From an uncultured Opitutaceae bacterium (GTDB taxonomy: Bacteria; Verrucomicrobiota; Verrucomicrobiia; Opitutales; Opitutaceae): a stretch of DNA of 64,000 nucleotides. Within the stretch, counting starts at the first letter, position 1. Each line of letters begins with the position of its first letter. Made by a program: the position numbers and the translations under genes. Below, piece after piece: positions 17,761 through 28,103 of this stretch. The notes below the pieces were generated by a model. That model worked only from the letters and a program-made list of their open reading frames with translations. It was not told the origin of the DNA and did no database searches. The stretch is from contig CAIXHE010000109.1 of the NCBI GenBank assembly GCA_903919205.1, positions 1 through 64,000 of the forward strand. The letters run 5' to 3'.

Positions 17761-19980
17761 CTAGGCGTCGAGGGCCACCAGGCGGGGATCCCAGGGGTCC
17801 AGGCGGCGCGCGACACCGATCGCGTCGTCCGCCAGGGCCGCGACGCCGCATGCGCGGGCCAACTCGGAGAGGGCGATCCAGCCGTCGATGCGGGTGCCGT
17901 CCAGGCGAAGCGCCTTCTCGTAGGCCTTGATGGCCCCGGGGATGTCCTTCTTGGCCCGGAGGCCGGACCCCAGGTCGAGCCACAGCTGCGCGTCCCCCTC
18001 GTGGCCCCGCAGGGCCGAGCCGAAGCAGACGACCGCGGCGGCCGCGTGCCCCGATTGGAGGTGGGCGCGGCCGAGGGCCGAGCGGGCCTCGGTGGAGCCC
18101 GGCTCGCCGAGGAGCCGGGCGCCCGCGAGCTCGAGGCTCGCAGCAAAGTCGCCGCGCTCGGCGGCGTCGGTCGCGAGCGAATCGAGCTCGGCCGGGGTGC
18201 AACCGGGCAGCGGCACGGAAACGATGGCCGGCAGGTCCGCCCCCTCCTCGACGAGGTCGAACGCCCGCGCCAGCAGCCGGCCGAAGCCCTCGCTTGCGAG
18301 CGGGGCGTCGGCCAGCCCCCGTTCGCCAGCCGCCTCGCGCGCGAGGCGCGCGCGCACCGAGGCGCGCAGGGAGGCGTCGTCCAGGAGACGCTGGGCGCGC
18401 GTGACGTAGCCCGTGAGGTCGGCCGCCACCCACTCGAGCTCCCCCAGGCCCCTCAGGATGCGCGCCCCGAGGAGCGAGCGGTGCGACGCGCCCTCCCAGG
18501 CTACGGCCGGCAGGCCGGCCGCGAGGGCGGCCAGAAGGCCGAGCGGCGAGGAGAAGGGATAGGTGTCCAGGTAGACGTCCGCCAGGGGCAGCGCCTCGCG
18601 CGGATCCCCCAGCGAGAGGACGATCCGGCCGGCCTCGAGGCCGGAGGCGGACCGGAGCCGGGCGAGGCTCTGCTCGAGCGTGAAGAGGTCCGAATCGGGC
18701 GGCAAAATTAGCAGGAGCGAGCTGGACGGGTTCGCGTGGAGCAGCGCGACCCAGGCGCGCAGGGCCTCCGGCGAGAGGTGCTCGGGGTGCGCGGCGCAGG
18801 CCATCACGGGACCCCTCGCGGGAAGACCCAGCGACTCCCGGGTCGCGGCCTCGGGAGCCGGGGCCGCCGCCGCGCCGTCCCAGGAAAATCCGGTGCCCGG
18901 AAGCAGGCCCAGGCTCTCGCTGAACTCCGAGGACGCGCTCCCGGCGCCCGTCAGGTGAAGGTCGATGGCGGGAAACCCCGAGGCTCCGGGGCACGCATCG
19001 GTCACGGCCTGCAGCGGGGCGAGCCTGCGAAGCGCCAGGTCGCGCTCGGGGGGCGTGCCGAGCGTGCCCGCGTGGACAAGCACGTCGGGACCGGCGCCGA
19101 ACACCACGTCCGCACGCTCCTCGAGGCCCTGAGGCAGCACATGAAGCTTGGAGGCGAGGGTGAGGCAATGCCTCTCGAGCGCGTCGAAGCGGCGCAGGTC
19201 CGCGAACAGGTGAAGCTCGAAGCGGTCGGGATCGAGGGCCGAGAGGCGCGGAAGCCAGGTGCGCGTGGCGATCGACTCGCCCCAGTCCTTCGCAAGGATG
19301 CCGACCCGCAGGCGGCGGCCCGCCCTCGGCCGGGCGGCGGCCGCGGGCGCCGCGCGGCGGCGTAGGCGGCCGAGCAGGCTCGCGCAGAGGCTCTCCCAGC
19401 GCTTGAGGCCACCCGTGGAACGCAGCGGCACGGGCGTCGAGCGCTGGCGCTCGAAGGCGTCGACGGCGGCGCGCACGCACGGGGCCCCCAGGTTGCGCCC
19501 GGCCCACTTGTCTAACGTCACCGCAAGGGCCTCGACGCGGGTGAGGTAGGCGTCGGCCGCCCCGGGGGCCGTGGCGAGGCACGGCGGCACGAACACCCAG
19601 TCGATGAAGTCCGGCCAAAGCCAGTCGGGGACGCCGTCAAGCCCTGGCGCCGCGTCCCACTGCCAGCAGGGGACGAAGAGCATCGCCCCAAGGATGCCCG
19701 GCCAGTCCCGCTCCCTCAGAAGGTCCGCCGCGGCGAGATCGTCGGCCGGCACGGCCTGCGACAGGTAGCCCGCGCTCCAGACGGAATGGGCCAGGTCCCT
19801 CAGCCGGGGAAGCTCGGGATGCGCGCGATCCTGGCGGCGCAGGCGCCCGACCGCGTCCGCCAATTCCCGCGCGGCCCGCCTGAGGTCGGGGCCCGTCGAG
19901 GAGTCCAGTCGGTAGAGGTCGAGGGGCGCAAGGAGCGCGTCGGCGAGCGCGGCAAGCGCGGGAGTTTCTGCGTGGGACAT
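17761..19980 (-). CDS. GT41/OGT-like glycosyltransferase with C-terminal TPRs
   Basis: GILAKDWGESIATRTWLPRLSALDPDRFELHLFADLRR; ADVYLDTYPFSSPLGLLAALAAGLPAVAWEG; C-terminal TPR AAAVVCFGSALRGHEGDAQLWLDLGSGLRAKKDIPGAIKAYEKALRLD. Confidence 0.75.
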   Translation of the reverse strand: MSHAETPALAALADALLAPLDLYRLDSSTGPDLRRAARELADAVGRLRRQDRAHPELPRLRDLAHSVWSAGYLSQAVPADDLAAADLLRERDWPGILGAMLFVPCWQWDAAPGLDGVPDWLWPDFIDWVFVPPCLATAPGAADAYLTRVEALAVTLDKWAGRNLGAPCVRAAVDAFERQRSTPVPLRSTGGLKRWESLCASLLGRLRRRAAPAAAARPRAGRRLRVGILAKDWGESIATRTWLPRLSALDPDRFELHLFADLRRFDALERHCLTLASKLHVLPQGLEERADVVFGAGPDVLVHAGTLGTPPERDLALRRLAPLQAVTDACPGASGFPAIDLHLTGAGSASSEFSESLGLLPGTGFSWDGAAAAPAPEAATRESLGLPARGPVMACAAHPEHLSPEALRAWVALLHANPSSSLLLILPPDSDLFTLEQSLARLRSASGLEAGRIVLSLGDPREALPLADVYLDTYPFSSPLGLLAALAAGLPAVAWEGASHRSLLGARILRGLGELEWVAADLTGYVTRAQRLLDDASLRASVRARLAREAAGERGLADAPLASEGFGRLLARAFDLVEEGADLPAIVSVPLPGCTPAELDSLATDAAERGDFAASLELAGARLLGEPGSTEARSALGRAHLQSGHAAAAVVCFGSALRGHEGDAQLWLDLGSGLRAKKDIPGAIKAYEKALRLDGTRIDGWIALSELARACGVAALADDAIGVARRLDPWDPRLVALDA

Positions 19981-19998
19981 GGTGAGGGGGATCCTGGA

Positions 19999-21018
19999 TC
20001 AGGGGGCCGGGGCGTGCGCGACCAGGAAGGCTTGGCCGGACGCGAGGAAGATCTGGGTGAAGCGCGAGCCCCGCGGGCTGCGCATGAACTCGAGGAGGGC
20101 GAGGCGGGCGCCGATCAGGTTGGGGGTGTGGCCCGCGTCCTCGCAGATGATGATGCCCCCGGCCGGGATCCGGTCTGCGACCTTGGAGAGCCCCGCCCCC
20201 ACGGCCTCGTAGAGGTCGACGTCGACGTTCGCGACGGCGATCTGCGTGATCTCGGGCGGGAGGCCGTCGGTGATGATGTTGGAGCGGTGCACCCGCACGT
20301 TGGGGTAGCCGATGGCGCCCAGGCGCGCGGTCACGGCCTCGAGCCCCTCGGTCGCGTGGGTCCCCTGCCACATCGCGTCGGGCGAGTTCCTCGCCGCCTC
20401 GTAGGAGAACCCGTCAAAGGTGTCCATGAAGTGGAACACGCGGTCGATGCCGTTGTGCTTGGCATAGTCGAGCAGCACCGAGCTGCTGCTGCCGCGGTAG
20501 CACCCGATCTCGACGACGGCCCCGCTCACGCCCCGGGTGGCCTCAAGCGCCTGGCAGAGGTTGACGAAGTCCTCCCTCGAGCCCGGGTCCTCGAACTTGC
20601 CGTAGCCGCGCAGCTGCTGGTGCACGAACTGCCGCTCGACGGTCGCGAGCGCCGCGCCGTTCTCGTAGGCGTAGGAGCCGACCGGCGCGCCCCCGAACGG
20701 CGAGAACTTGAAGCCGGCGGCGACGATCCGCTCGATGGCGGGCAGCCCGTCGGAATTGCACTCGACGCCGTAGAGCACGTGCGTGCGCTGCGGCCTGAAC
20801 CGGGCGAGGAAGGTGTCGGTCACCTGCTCGGGCGTCACGACCTCGCAGATCGACCACTGCAGCGGGATCCCGCCGAAGCGCTCAGCGTAGCCCGCGTCAA
20901 CGAGGACCAGGATGCGCTCGATCCTCAGGTTCTGGGTGAGGAGGGCCACCAGGCGGCTGAGTTCGCCGAAGAAGGCGTCGGTGGGGACCTTGGGGGGAAA
21001 CAGGTTGCGGAGGGCCAT
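19999..21018 (-). CDS. TylF/MycF-like O-methyltransferase
   Basis: VVEIGCYRGSSSSVLLDYAKHNG...HFMDTFDGFSYE...VANVDVDLYEAVGAGLSKVADRIPAGGIIICEDAGH. Confidence 0.75.
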   Translation of the reverse strand: MALRNLFPPKVPTDAFFGELSRLVALLTQNLRIERILVLVDAGYAERFGGIPLQWSICEVVTPEQVTDTFLARFRPQRTHVLYGVECNSDGLPAIERIVAAGFKFSPFGGAPVGSYAYENGAALATVERQFVHQQLRGYGKFEDPGSREDFVNLCQALEATRGVSGAVVEIGCYRGSSSSVLLDYAKHNGIDRVFHFMDTFDGFSYEAARNSPDAMWQGTHATEGLEAVTARLGAIGYPNVRVHRSNIITDGLPPEITQIAVANVDVDLYEAVGAGLSKVADRIPAGGIIICEDAGHTPNLIGARLALLEFMRSPRGSRFTQIFLASGQAFLVAHAPAP

Positions 21019-21021
21019 GGG

Positions 21022-21891
21022 TCAGGCTGCGAGCGCGACGGCGGACTTGAGGTGCTGGGAGATCTGTCGGACGTCCTCCTGGACCCTCCCCTTGCGGGCG
21101 AGGATCTCGAGCGGGGGCGACGCCAAGCCGAACTTGGTGAGCGTGGTACCGCGGATCAGAGGACCGCCGAGGTAGTCGAAGTCGGGGAACACCACGACCT
21201 GGGGCACCGGCAGGTTGCCCACGAGGTCCGAGACGCCGGAGCGCACGGTGCAGACGGCGCCGGCGGCGCAGACGATCGCCCGGTAGTCGGAGAGCGCGAA
21301 GGGGGCCCCGGTGAGGCCGTCGGAAAGCTGGGTCTGCGGCCCTTGGTTCACAAAGGGATGCAGGCCCTGGGTGCGGATGGCGGCCGCCAGGAGCGGCCAG
21401 TAGCGCGGGTCGATGCCCCCGAGTGCGGTCGTGCGCGCGTCGATGTTGAGGATCACGGTGCGGCCGGCCGGGCAGCCGTGCTTGGCCAGGAATTCCCGGG
21501 CGCGCGCGAGCTCCTCGGGGGAGGGCTGGCGCGCCGGCGTCAGCGCGGCCTCCTCCCTCAGGAACAGCCGCACGCGGTAGGCGTCGAGGAAGTGGAAGTC
21601 CTTGAACCCGACCGCGCGCACCAGGTCCATGCGCGGGAAGTGCGCGAAGTAGTACGCCCCGCCGACCGGCATCGGGGTCATGATCGTCTCGGCCTTCATG
21701 TGGTCGGGCCAGTGCAGGTAGCGGCCCACCGCGGGGTAGAGCCCCGCGACCCAGGCCATCTCGCGGCGGCCCGCGAGCCACACCTTCACCCTGTGCTGGC
21801 GGGCCACCGCCTCGGCGAAGCCGCCGACGATGTAATGGTCGCCGATTCCGTGCTGGGCGACGAGGACGCAGACGTCGGGGGGGGCCTTCAT
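21022..21891 (-). CDS. Glycosyltransferase family 9-like protein
   Basis: CVLVAQHGIGDHYIVGGFAEAVAR...VILNIDARTTALGGIDPRYWPLLAAAIR; start reset to ATG at 21891. Confidence 0.55.
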   Translation of the reverse strand: MKAPPDVCVLVAQHGIGDHYIVGGFAEAVARQHRVKVWLAGRREMAWVAGLYPAVGRYLHWPDHMKAETIMTPMPVGGAYYFAHFPRMDLVRAVGFKDFHFLDAYRVRLFLREEAALTPARQPSPEELARAREFLAKHGCPAGRTVILNIDARTTALGGIDPRYWPLLAAAIRTQGLHPFVNQGPQTQLSDGLTGAPFALSDYRAIVCAAGAVCTVRSGVSDLVGNLPVPQVVVFPDFDYLGGPLIRGTTLTKFGLASPPLEILARKGRVQEDVRQISQHLKSAVALAA

Positions 21892-21905
21892 GGGAGCCGG
21901 GGGCC

Positions 21906-23156
21906 TCAGGCGGCGCTGCGCTCGAGGGCGGCGCCCTCCGGGACGTGCCCGAGCCGCTTCACGAGCGCCATCGCCTCGTGGATGCAGACGTCGGAGTTGA
22001 AGTACTGCCACTGGCCCCATCGGCCGAGGCCGTGGATGCCGAGGGGGGCCGCGTGCGCGAGCACCGTCTCGATGGCGCGGGCCCATCCGAGCGCGGGGAT
22101 CGGGTAGGCGTGCGAGTTCGTCTCCGCGTAGATCTCGCCCTGCCCCGCCTTCCAGCGCTTCAGGTTGGTCTCGCGGTACAGGCCGTTCCTCGCGCTGTGC
22201 GGCGCGAAGTTGTGGATGAAGAAGGAGCGGTGGTGGCGCAGCGACTCCGAGGGCTGGTAGAGCCAGTGCGCGTCGGTCGCGTAGTCCTCCTCGTGGAGCG
22301 AGACCACGAGCTGGTTGTGCCGCAGGGCGGCGATCGCCGCCCGCGTCTGCGCGTCGAAGACCGGCGAGTCGGCGAGCGGGTGCCAGGGGGCGGTGTTGAT
22401 GACGGCGCGCGTGCGCAGGAAGCCGTTCACGATCAGCGTGTCGCCCGCCTTCTCGATCGAGGAGACCGGGTAGCGCGTGATGATGTGGCTGCGCACCGGA
22501 GCGGCGATCGCATCGAAGATGCCCTGGAAGCCGCCCGCCTTCGGGTAGTAGAACCCCGCGTGCGAGGGCATCTGTCCGCGGTCGGAGGTGCGCGTGAGGC
22601 AGGCCCGGGCGATCTGGCGCACGTCCAGGCGCGGGATCTTGTGGAGCCAGTCGACGTCCATCTCGCTCGCCTCGACGCCCCAGATCTTGCGGTTGTAGGG
22701 CAGCATGTAGCCGTCCGTCACCCGGTCGCCGAGCTTCCAGCGGCACCACGCCTCGAAGTGCGCCGGCTGCGGCAGGCCCCGGGCCTCGCCGTTCTGGGCG
22801 ATGCTCACCAGGTACTCCGCGCAGAGCTCGGGCGGCAGCTGGCAGATGTTGCTCTCAAGCGGGTAGTCCACCTCGTGCCCCTCGATCGAGATCCGCGAGA
22901 CCCGGTCGAAGTAGTTGAACTCCGACTTGGGCATGTGCTCGAAGATGAAATCGTAGACCGCCGGGTACTTCGTGCACAGGAAGTGGCCGCCGCCGACGTC
23001 GAGCACGTGGTCGCCGACCTGGCGGGTGCGGCAGAGGCCGCCCGGCTCCTTCGCCGCCTCGAGCACCAGCAGGCGCTCCACGCCCGACTTCTGCAGGAGC
23101 CTCGCGGCGGTGACGCCCGTGATGCCGGCGCCGATGATGATGTAATCGTAGGTCAT
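21906..23156 (-). CDS. UDP-galactopyranose mutase-like / FAD-dependent sugar mutase-type protein
   Basis: MTYDYIIIGAGITGVTAARLLQKSGVERLLVLEAAKEPGGLCRTRQVGDHVLDVGGGHFLC; MLPYNRKIWG. Confidence 0.7.
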   Translation of the reverse strand: MTYDYIIIGAGITGVTAARLLQKSGVERLLVLEAAKEPGGLCRTRQVGDHVLDVGGGHFLCTKYPAVYDFIFEHMPKSEFNYFDRVSRISIEGHEVDYPLESNICQLPPELCAEYLVSIAQNGEARGLPQPAHFEAWCRWKLGDRVTDGYMLPYNRKIWGVEASEMDVDWLHKIPRLDVRQIARACLTRTSDRGQMPSHAGFYYPKAGGFQGIFDAIAAPVRSHIITRYPVSSIEKAGDTLIVNGFLRTRAVINTAPWHPLADSPVFDAQTRAAIAALRHNQLVVSLHEEDYATDAHWLYQPSESLRHHRSFFIHNFAPHSARNGLYRETNLKRWKAGQGEIYAETNSHAYPIPALGWARAIETVLAHAAPLGIHGLGRWGQWQYFNSDVCIHEAMALVKRLGHVPEGAALERSAA

Positions 23157-23437
23157 GGGATGCGTCGGGATCTGGGCGATGGAGGGGCGGTGGGGCGCCG
23201 TCCACCCACGAGGGCGGGCCTGCGCATGATTGGTGGGCCACCGTAGAGCAAAGCTCATGCCCCGCCCGCAATTAGCCTCGTAACCAATTTTCCTTCAACT
23301 GGTTAAATTTCTAAAATCGGGCGCAGAATATCGAGGACCCGGGTATGCGCCCACGGGCGGCAAAAATTGCCGCACCCGAAAGGGGGCCTGCCCGGGGGCT
23401 CGGCGAAGGGCCGGCTCACCCGGCCGCGGGAGCCGCC

Positions 23438-24283
23438 TCAGGCCAGCGCCGAGCGCAGGTTCGCGAACTGCTCCAGGGCGACACGAACCGCCTCCTTCAA
23501 CTGGCCCTCGTGGATGCCGGCCACCGCCCACTTGGCGGGGGTAGGCTCCCATAGGGGGTGCTCGCACGCGAAGCCGTGGCCCGCGCGCTCGGCGGCCCCC
23601 GAGGCGATATTGAGGAGGTGGGGCATCACCGGGTCGGCCGTCGCCGTCTCGGGGGCGTAGTGGTGGCCGATGGCCGACACGATCGCCGACGGGAAATGCC
23701 ACTCCGTCAGGATGATCGAGGCCGCCTCGCAGTTGGTGAGGCCGGTCAGGTTGCTCTCCCAGTCGACGAGACGCCCGCAGGTCTCGGCGCTGTAGGTCGA
23801 CTTGCGCGCCGAGTCGCGCATGATGCTCTCCAGCGCCACCTTGCCGGTGGAGCGCAGGAGGCCGGCGGAGTACGCCTCCTGGGCATCGATGCCCGCGTAC
23901 TCGGCCAACTCCTCCATGATCAGTGCGGCCAGGAGCGAGTTCTCGCGAAGGCCCGGCCCGGAGATGCCGTACAGGCGCAGGTTCTGGTTGGAGATCTGGG
24001 CCACGGTGGCGAATCCGGCGATCTTGTAGATCTCGCTGAAGCCCACCCGGGCGAGCGCCTGCTCCAGCGAGCCGTAGGGCGTGCCCGAGGTGAAGGCCGG
24101 GCTGTTCGCGATCCGCAGGATGCGCGCCGTCAGGGCCGAGTCGCACTTGAGGAGCGCCGTGACGTCGTCCAGGTCGGCGTTCGGCTCGAGCCTGAGCTGG
24201 CCCAGGCGCGCGAGGATCTGCGGCGCGGCGGGCAGCGTCTTCACGACGTGCATGAGGGTCTCCCTGGCGATTGTGGCGGCCAT
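23438..24283 (-). CDS. HDOD-domain protein
   Basis: LPAAPQILARLGQLRLEPNADLDDVTALLKCDSALTARILRIANSPAF. Start may be ATG at 24253 (AGGGAG SD) rather than 24283. Confidence 0.88.
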   Translation of the reverse strand: MAATIARETLMHVVKTLPAAPQILARLGQLRLEPNADLDDVTALLKCDSALTARILRIANSPAFTSGTPYGSLEQALARVGFSEIYKIAGFATVAQISNQNLRLYGISGPGLRENSLLAALIMEELAEYAGIDAQEAYSAGLLRSTGKVALESIMRDSARKSTYSAETCGRLVDWESNLTGLTNCEAASIILTEWHFPSAIVSAIGHHYAPETATADPVMPHLLNIASGAAERAGHGFACEHPLWEPTPAKWAVAGIHEGQLKEAVRVALEQFANLRSALA

Positions 24284-24297
24284 GTCTTGTGGGTAGT

Positions 24298-24324
24298 CAA
24301 TCGGCGCGCGCGGCGGTGAGATTA
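24298..24324 (-). promoter_or_regulatory. Sigma-28-like promoter for HDOD gene
   Basis: TAAT-CTCACCGCCGCGCGC-GCCGATTG, 15-nt spacing. Confidence 0.6.
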
Positions 24325-24424
24325 ACGGAATCGCGCAACCGGGGGCGCCTCGCGCCCAATCCCCTGCCCTCCAAGGCCTAGCGGCGGCCGCCCCGCCCCC
24401 GCCCGGGCTTTGCGGGAATCGACC

Positions 24425-24451
24425 TCAAGACCGGCCCCGGCGGGCCGATAT
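24425..24451 (+). promoter_or_regulatory. Sigma-28-like promoter for HDOD gene at 24507
   Basis: TCAA-GACCGGCCCCGGCGG-GCCGATAT, 15-nt spacing. Confidence 0.7.
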
Positions 24452-24506
24452 CCCAACTCTCAGGCGTCCGCACGCTCCGGCGTGGGGGCGTGCTGCATTC
24501 CCACCC

Positions 24507-25430
24507 ATGTCCACTGATTCCATTTCGCCGGCGCCCGTGGCGCAGGCACCCTACAGCGAGGCCGAGATCAAGCGGAGGATCGAATCCTGCCCCAAGCTCG
24601 CGTCGCTCCAGTCCATCAACATGGCGCTGAGCGAGCTCGTGCGCTCGGACAGCAGCCTTAACTCCCAGATCGCCGCGATCATCCGGCGCGACCCCTCCCT
24701 CTCGGCCCGCATCCTGCGGATGGTGAACTCCGTCTACTTCGGTCTCTCGGCGCGCCTGAACAACATCGAGGAGGCCGTCTTCTTCCTCGGGCTGCGGCAG
24801 ATACGCGAGCTCTCGCTGGCGACGCCGGTGATCGAGGAGCTGGAGCAGCTGCACCTGAACGCCACCCTTCCCTGGAAGGCCCTCTGGAGCCACAGCATCG
24901 GCACGGCGATCCTCACGCGCGAGATCCTCGCCTCCACCGCGCTCAAGATCGACGACGACACGGACTACCTGGTCGGGCTGCTCCACAACATCGGCAAGGT
25001 GGTGATGGCCTACGCATTCCCCGACGAGCTGATGACGCTTGTCGGCGAGCCCGCCGAGAGCCTCTCCGCCGTCTGCCGGCGCGAGCGCGAGGTGATCGGC
25101 TGGGACCACGCCCAGATCGGCGCCCACTACATCGAGTGCCACCGGCTCTCCGACGAGATCGTCGTGGCGGTGCGCTTCCACGTGGAGCCCGAGCGGGCGC
25201 CCCGCCACCGCCCCTTTGCGGCCGCGCTCCAGATCGCCGACCACCTCGCCCGCTACTCGGGCATGTCGGGGGGCTTCGAGAAGGTGCCCGCCGTCAAGGC
25301 CGACGACTGGATCCACCTGGAGGGCTGGAGGATGCTCTACGGGGCCGAGGGCCCGGAGAGCATGCTGGCCCGCGGCTCCATCGCCAATTCGCTGCGCCAC
25401 CTTCCGTCGGTCATGCAGGGCCTCCTCTAG
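24507..25430 (+). CDS. HDOD-domain protein
   Basis: PKLASLQSINMALSELVRSDSSLNSQIAAIIRRDPSLSARILRMVNSVYFG; GLLHNIGKVV. Confidence 0.92.
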   Translation: MSTDSISPAPVAQAPYSEAEIKRRIESCPKLASLQSINMALSELVRSDSSLNSQIAAIIRRDPSLSARILRMVNSVYFGLSARLNNIEEAVFFLGLRQIRELSLATPVIEELEQLHLNATLPWKALWSHSIGTAILTREILASTALKIDDDTDYLVGLLHNIGKVVMAYAFPDELMTLVGEPAESLSAVCRREREVIGWDHAQIGAHYIECHRLSDEIVVAVRFHVEPERAPRHRPFAAALQIADHLARYSGMSGGFEKVPAVKADDWIHLEGWRMLYGAEGPESMLARGSIANSLRHLPSVMQGLL

Positions 25431-25447
25431 GCGCCCCCGAGGCAACC

Positions 25448-25465
25448 GCGGTCGTCCGCGACCGC
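25448..25465 (+). terminator. Stem-loop between HDOD gene and hybrid kinase
   Basis: GCGGTCG-TCCG-CGACCGC, abutting the sigma-28-like promoter at 25466. Confidence 0.4.
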
Positions 25466-25492
25466 TCAAGTCCGAACCCACCTTGCCGATAA
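25466..25492 (+). promoter_or_regulatory. Sigma-28-like promoter for hybrid kinase
   Basis: TCAAGTCC-GAACCCACCTT-GCCGATAA. Confidence 0.82.
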
Positions 25493-25502
25493 TCCCCCTA
25501 TA

Positions 25503-27428
25503 ATGTCCGCCAAGAAGAGCGATCCCGCCGACGGCGTCGCCATGGCCCCGCCATTGGACGCGTGGCTCGGCGCGTGGGAGACAAGCGCGGACCCGGCGTA
25601 CTGCCGAGACCTGGACGGCCGCGTGATCGCGTCCAACCCCGCCTTTGCGCACAAGTTCGGGAAGACGCCCGAGCGCATGGTGGGCACCGCCGTCTCGGAA
25701 CTCGTTCACCCGGACGATGTCGCGGCGCTTTCGAGCGTGCTGGCCGAGATCAGCCGGCCGCCGTTCGTCGCGATGAGCGAGAGCCGCTGGCTCACCTCCC
25801 AGGGCATCCGCTGGTTCGCCTGGGAGAAGGTGGCGCTGCGCGACGCCTCAGGAGCCATCGTCGCCCTCCGCGCCGTGGGGCGCGACATCACCCGCCAGCG
25901 GCTCGCCGAGGAGCAGTTCTACCGCCTCTCCCGCGCGGTCGAGCAATCCCCCGTCTCGATCGTCATCACCGACCTGGAGGGCAACGCCCAGTACGTGAAC
26001 TCCAAGTTCACGGCGGTCAGCGGGCACACCCTCGAGGACATCATCGACCGCAGGATCGAGGTCCTGCGCGACGGGCACCCCGACGAGGCGTCCTACCAGA
26101 AGTTCTGGGAGACGATCCGCTCCGGCGGCGAGTGGCGGGGCGAGCTCTCCACCAAGCGCAGCAGCCACTCGATCGTGTGGGAGAGCGTCAAGGTGTCCTG
26201 CCTGAGGAGCCCCGGGGGCGAGATCACCAATTACCTGTGCCTGCGCGAGGACATCACGGAGCGCAAGAAGCTCGAGCACGACCTGCGCCAGGCCCACAAG
26301 ATGGAGAGCCTGGGCACGCTGGCCGGGGGCATCGCGCACGATTTCAACAACCTGCTGGCGATCATCAACGGCTACGCCGAGGTGTGCATGATGGGCTCGG
26401 CCGAGCCGCGCCTCCTCCAGAAGGGCCTGCGCGAGATCCGATCGGCTGTGCAGCGGGCCACCGGCCTCGTCCGGCAGATCCTCACCTTCAGCCGCAAGAA
26501 CGAGCCCCGCTTCGCCCCGGTGGAGCTGAACCAGCTCGCCCGTGACCTGGTGGCGATGCTCGCGGAGACCTTCCCGAGGACCGTCACCTTCCACCTGGAG
26601 CTCCACGAGGGGCTGCCGCCGCTGCGGGCGGACCAGAACCAGCTCCAGCAGATCATCCTGAACCTCTGCGTGAACGCCCGCGACGCGATGCCCTCGGGCG
26701 GCACGATCACGATCGCCACCTCGCTCCACGCTCCCGGCGAGCTCGCCGGCCACGACGGGGTCGTCGGCCAGGGCTACGCGGGGCTGCGGATCACCGACTC
26801 GGGCACCGGCATGAGCCCGGAGGTGCGCGCGCGCATCTTCGAGCCGTTCTTCACGACCAAGCACGGCAACCAGGGCACGGGCCTCGGCCTCGCGGTCGTC
26901 TACGGCATCGTGACGGGCCACCAGGGCTTCATCGATGTGGACAGCACCCCCAACGTGGGGAGCACCTTCAGCATCTTCCTGCCGCTCGCCGAGGGCGCCG
27001 TGGCGGCGTCACAGCCCGTCGCCAGCACCGAGTTCCCCACGGGCTCCGAGAGCCTGCTGATCGTCGACGACGAGGAGCCGCTGCGCAACCTGCTGATGAA
27101 GACCTTCCAGCGGAAGGGATACCGCGTCACGACCGCGGCCGACGGCAACGAGGCCGTGGACATGATCAGCAACCCCTCGATCCCCTTCGACCTCGTGCTG
27201 CTCGACCTGAACATGCCGGGCACCCACGGGCTCGACGTGCTCAAGGTCATCCGGATCTGCCGCCCGCAGGTGCGCGTGCTCGTGATCAGCGGCCACATCA
27301 CCTCCGAGATCCGGGCCGAGTTCAAGGCCCTCGGGCAGGAGGACTGGCTGGAGAAGCCCTATGCGCTCGACGACATTGGCCGGCGCCTGCGCACCCTGCT
27401 CGACGGGCGCCCCGAAAAGGCCGCCTGA
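25503..27428 (+). CDS. PAS-PAS hybrid histidine kinase with C-terminal receiver
   Basis: [22 protein letters not shown]-box [36 protein letters not shown]...[13 protein letters not shown]. Confidence 0.95.
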   Translation: MSAKKSDPADGVAMAPPLDAWLGAWETSADPAYCRDLDGRVIASNPAFAHKFGKTPERMVGTAVSELVHPDDVAALSSVLAEISRPPFVAMSESRWLTSQGIRWFAWEKVALRDASGAIVALRAVGRDITRQRLAEEQFYRLSRAVEQSPVSIVITDLEGNAQYVNSKFTAVSGHTLEDIIDRRIEVLRDGHPDEASYQKFWETIRSGGEWRGELSTKRSSHSIVWESVKVSCLRSPGGEITNYLCLREDITERKKLEHDLRQAHKMESLGTLAGGIAHDFNNLLAIINGYAEVCMMGSAEPRLLQKGLREIRSAVQRATGLVRQILTFSRKNEPRFAPVELNQLARDLVAMLAETFPRTVTFHLELHEGLPPLRADQNQLQQIILNLCVNARDAMPSGGTITIATSLHAPGELAGHDGVVGQGYAGLRITDSGTGMSPEVRARIFEPFFTTKHGNQGTGLGLAVVYGIVTGHQGFIDVDSTPNVGSTFSIFLPLAEGAVAASQPVASTEFPTGSESLLIVDDEEPLRNLLMKTFQRKGYRVTTAADGNEAVDMISNPSIPFDLVLLDLNMPGTHGLDVLKVIRICRPQVRVLVISGHITSEIRAEFKALGQEDWLEKPYALDDIGRRLRTLLDGRPEKAA

Positions 27429-27453
27429 GGCGCCCGGGGCGGGGGCTTTTGCC

Positions 27454-27481
27454 TACAGAACGCGGACCCCCGGTCCGATAA
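27454..27481 (+). promoter_or_regulatory. Sigma-28-like promoter for 27.5-29.7 kb operon
   Basis: TACA-N16-TCCGATAA. Confidence 0.5.
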
Positions 27482-27533
27482 CAATAGCGGGCAAAATCAT
27501 GACTCTCCACTAACATGGAACGTCTTTCTATTA

Positions 27534-28103
27534 ATGAATCAACGCGAACCACGGAACGCTCCGATGGCAGCGCGAAGGGCACTCCATTGCCTTTCGTTCC
27601 TGCTGCTGCCGGCCCTCCTCCCCGAGAGCATGCTCTCGGGCGCCCGAGCGCGGGCGGCCGTCGGGGGTCGCCCCGACCGCAGGGACGCGGAGTCCGCACC
27701 CTACCTTCCCTCCCTGGGGGCACCGCCGCTGCGCTTCCGGGAGGGCGCGGACGCGCGCGACTACGCTTCGAGCCCGCCCGCAGCCGCCCCGCCCTCGCCG
27801 CACCTGACGCGCACCGAGTCCTCGGTCGCCCAGGCCAACCAGAGCGCGGCCCACGCGTCCCTCGCATCGGCTGAGGCCGCCGCGAAGGACGCAAAGGCCG
27901 ACGACCCCTCCAACCCGAAAACCACTCCCGTCTCGATCCTGCCCGACACCGTGCGGCCCCAGGTCCAGGCCGAGGACTTCCTGCCCTTCTTCCTGGTGCC
28001 GGAGGCGGCCCCGGGCGCCGGCACGCCGCCCGTCCCCAGGGATCCCTCCAAGCCCGCACCCCTGCCTCCCAGCACCGCCACCTACACCCAGACGCCGAAA
28101 TGA
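27534..28103 (+). CDS. Secreted hypothetical protein
   Basis: Signal-like ALHCLSFLLLPALLPESMLSGARARA; stop overlaps next ATG. Confidence 0.6.
   Translation: MNQREPRNAPMAARRALHCLSFLLLPALLPESMLSGARARAAVGGRPDRRDAESAPYLPSLGAPPLRFREGADARDYASSPPAAAPPSPHLTRTESSVAQANQSAAHASLASAEAAAKDAKADDPSNPKTTPVSILPDTVRPQVQAEDFLPFFLVPEAAPGAGTPPVPRDPSKPAPLPPSTATYTQTPK

Noticed and set aside
17741-19618. N-terminal part of the 1562-aa ORF 14930..19618
   Set aside because: The upstream 626 residues are arginine/glycine-rich frame-shadow of the OGT-like gene; real start is MRMLFTTSASPLGLAW at 17740
23281-23305. TAACCA...TGGTTA inverted repeat upstream of the mutase gene
   Set aside because: Only a short imperfect stem in an AT-rich stretch; insufficient evidence for a regulatory role
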